Origin: Galeopsis tetrahit
Lineage: Eukaryota; Streptophyta; Magnoliopsida; Lamiales; Lamiaceae
Direction of reading: 5' to 3'
Assembly (NCBI GenBank): GCA_963675135.1
Contig: OY776124.1
Coordinates: forward strand, 23,744,066-23,808,065
Length of the DNA: 64,000 nucleotides
In this document: piece after piece, positions 63,094-64,000 of the stretch
Position numbering within the stretch: the stretch's first letter is position 1
Layout of the letters: every line of letters begins with the position of its first letter
The notes under the pieces: generated by a model
The model's input: only the letters and a program-made list of their open reading frames with translations
Told to the model about the DNA's origin: nothing
Databases searched by the model: none
Position numbers and translations under genes: made by a program

Positions 63094-63490
63094 ATATGAA
63101 ATTAGAATTTGAATCAAGTTTGAAAAGAAGCTTCAATTTTAAATATAGGGAAACAAAAAAAATTTGAAAATACTTTGAGATAATGGAATAAATTTGATTT
63201 AAATATAAATTAAACATTTTGGATAATTATGAATTAATTCAAAATTATTCGTAAAAGTAACGTGAAATCAAAATTTAGGATTTAGACTAGGAAAAGTTAG
63301 AAGTTGTGATTTGGAAAAAAATCTTGATTTTGGAATAAAAATAGGTAACATTTGTAGATGTGATAAGGCAGGCACATAATATATATATTTAATTATTTAA
63401 AAAATCACATAAAATTTTTTATAAAAAAAAAGAAAAGAATATTTAATGCAGATTTTAAATAACTAATTTGAGAATTTTAGGGGTGTTACA

Positions 63491-63495
63491 ACAAC
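63491..63495 (+). repeat. Right target-site duplication (acaac)
   Basis: Five bases after the CA end, identical to the normal monomer sequence between gaaaaca and cctagaacc. A 5-bp duplication is what LTR-retrotransposon integrases produce. Confidence 0.82.
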
Positions 63496-64000
63496 CCTAG
63501 AACCAATGTGAATTGGTAATGGTTAACTCTTTTGAACTTAGTGAAACTTTTCAAAAACAGAGAATGAGTGAATCGATGAAAGTGCACTTCCACATTATAG
63601 TGGGTTAAACTATAGAGTTTTTGAGCACTAACGAATGCGATTTTTCGCAAAATAAAGAAAACATAAAGTTTGCTTGGTCACCAAACAATCCTACAAAACA
63701 CTTCATTTTGGTATTTTAGAGGTTAAATGACACTATTATAGAAAACAACAACCCTAGAACCAATGTGAATTGGTAATGGTTAACTCTTTTGCAATTAGTG
63801 AAACTTTTCAAAAAGAGAGGATGAGTGAATCGGAGAAAGTGCACGTCCACATTATAGTGGGATAAACTATAGAGTTTTTTAGCACTAACGAATGTGATTT
63901 TCCGCAAAATAAAGAAAACATAAAGTTTGCTTGGTCACCAAGCAATCCTACAAAACACTTCATTTTGGTATTTTAGAGGTTAAATGGCACTATAAACGAG
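63491..64000 (+). repeat. Satellite array resumes after the insertion
   Basis: The same monomer continues in the same orientation. The first piece (63491-63726) starts at acaaccctag and completes the L monomer whose head lies at 61855-61882, so the interrupted unit is restored exactly if the insertion and one copy of the 5-bp duplication are removed. It carries the gaactt, atcgatg and ttttcgc variants. A full S monomer follows (head at 63727, tgacactatt) and a new L head begins at 63984. The array runs off the right end. The S monomer combines gcacgtcc with a short gggataaac and ttttttagc, a combination I do not see in the neighbouring right-hand copies. Confidence 0.97.

Larger units (their letters stand above)
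61888..63490 (+). mobile_element. Solo LTR of an LTR retrotransposon (probably Ty3/gypsy), 1603 bp
   Basis: The element begins TGTCACATCCC and ends GGGTGTTACA, which gives the TG...CA ends and short imperfect inverted termini usual for plant LTRs (9 of the first 11 bases agree when the right end is reverse-complemented). It is bracketed by acaat and acaac, and removing it plus one 5-mer restores a normal satellite monomer. A TATA box lies about 0.9 kb in, so the + strand is the transcribed strand, with U3 to about 62825 and R-U5 after it. There is no internal region, primer-binding site, polypurine tract, gag or pol, and no second LTR, so recombination between two LTRs most likely removed the interior. 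The Ty3/gypsy label is inferred from terminal style and length; lineage is not resolved. Base composition is AT-rich except around 62420-62500. Confidence 0.82.

Noticed and set aside
61888..63490. Insertion as a DNA transposon or MITE.
   Set aside because: TG...CA ends, a 5-bp duplication, the LTR-type TATA box and 1.6-kb length fit an LTR better. The terminal inverted match is only about 11 bp and imperfect, and no transposase is present.
61888..63490. Complete LTR retrotransposon.
   Set aside because: No second LTR, primer-binding site, polypurine tract, gag or pol is present; satellite resumes directly after the CA end.

Overview
The window is almost entirely satellite DNA. One AT-rich tandem repeat with a monomer of about 257-267 bp fills positions 1-61887 and resumes at 63491-64000. 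It runs off both ends of the window, all copies point the same way, and there are roughly 235 monomers. I see no protein-coding gene, tRNA, rRNA or CRISPR array. The many short minus-strand open frames (60-106 codons) are the same stretch of the repeat read again and again; monomer lengths of 257, 258 and 265 bp do not share a reading frame, so these are not genes.

The only non-satellite sequence is a 1603-bp insertion at 61888-63490. It has TG...CA ends, near-inverted termini (TGTCACATCCC / GGGTGTTACA), a flanking 5-bp target duplication (acaat / acaac) and a plant-style TATA box, so I read it as a solo LTR of an LTR retrotransposon, probably Ty3/gypsy. That, with the satellite monomer size and megasatellite-like organisation, suggests a flowering-plant chromosome and a heterochromatic (centromeric, pericentromeric or knob-like) location. 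The species cannot be told from the sequence alone.

Two monomer length classes exist. L (about 265 bp) carries an 8-bp segment near the head (aaacgagt) that S (about 257-258 bp) lacks. They are arranged in non-random strings of L and S, with many diagnostic single-base variants, and the strings recur as higher-order repeats (HORs) and larger segmental duplications. Left part (0-10 kb): an 11-monomer, 2867-bp tandem duplication, and a damaged hybrid monomer with a perfect 33-bp hairpin at 8520-8552. Middle (10-37 kb): a 7-monomer 1832-bp HOR, long-range copies at offsets of 14142, 9177/8912 and 12827 bp, a 6-monomer 1560-bp HOR amplified to three copies, and a 1600-bp HOR. Right (37-61.9 kb): a recurring 8-monomer module inside 2606-, 2863- and 3644-bp periods, where copies are nearly identical and share private mutations.

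Read together, the window records successive rounds of unequal exchange or segmental duplication. Private variants (for example the 38-bp duplicated monomer head seen four times, or ttatattggg and ccattgtg each seen exactly 3644 bp apart) allow the order of events to be inferred. The solo LTR is unique in the window, so it appears younger than the duplications around it.
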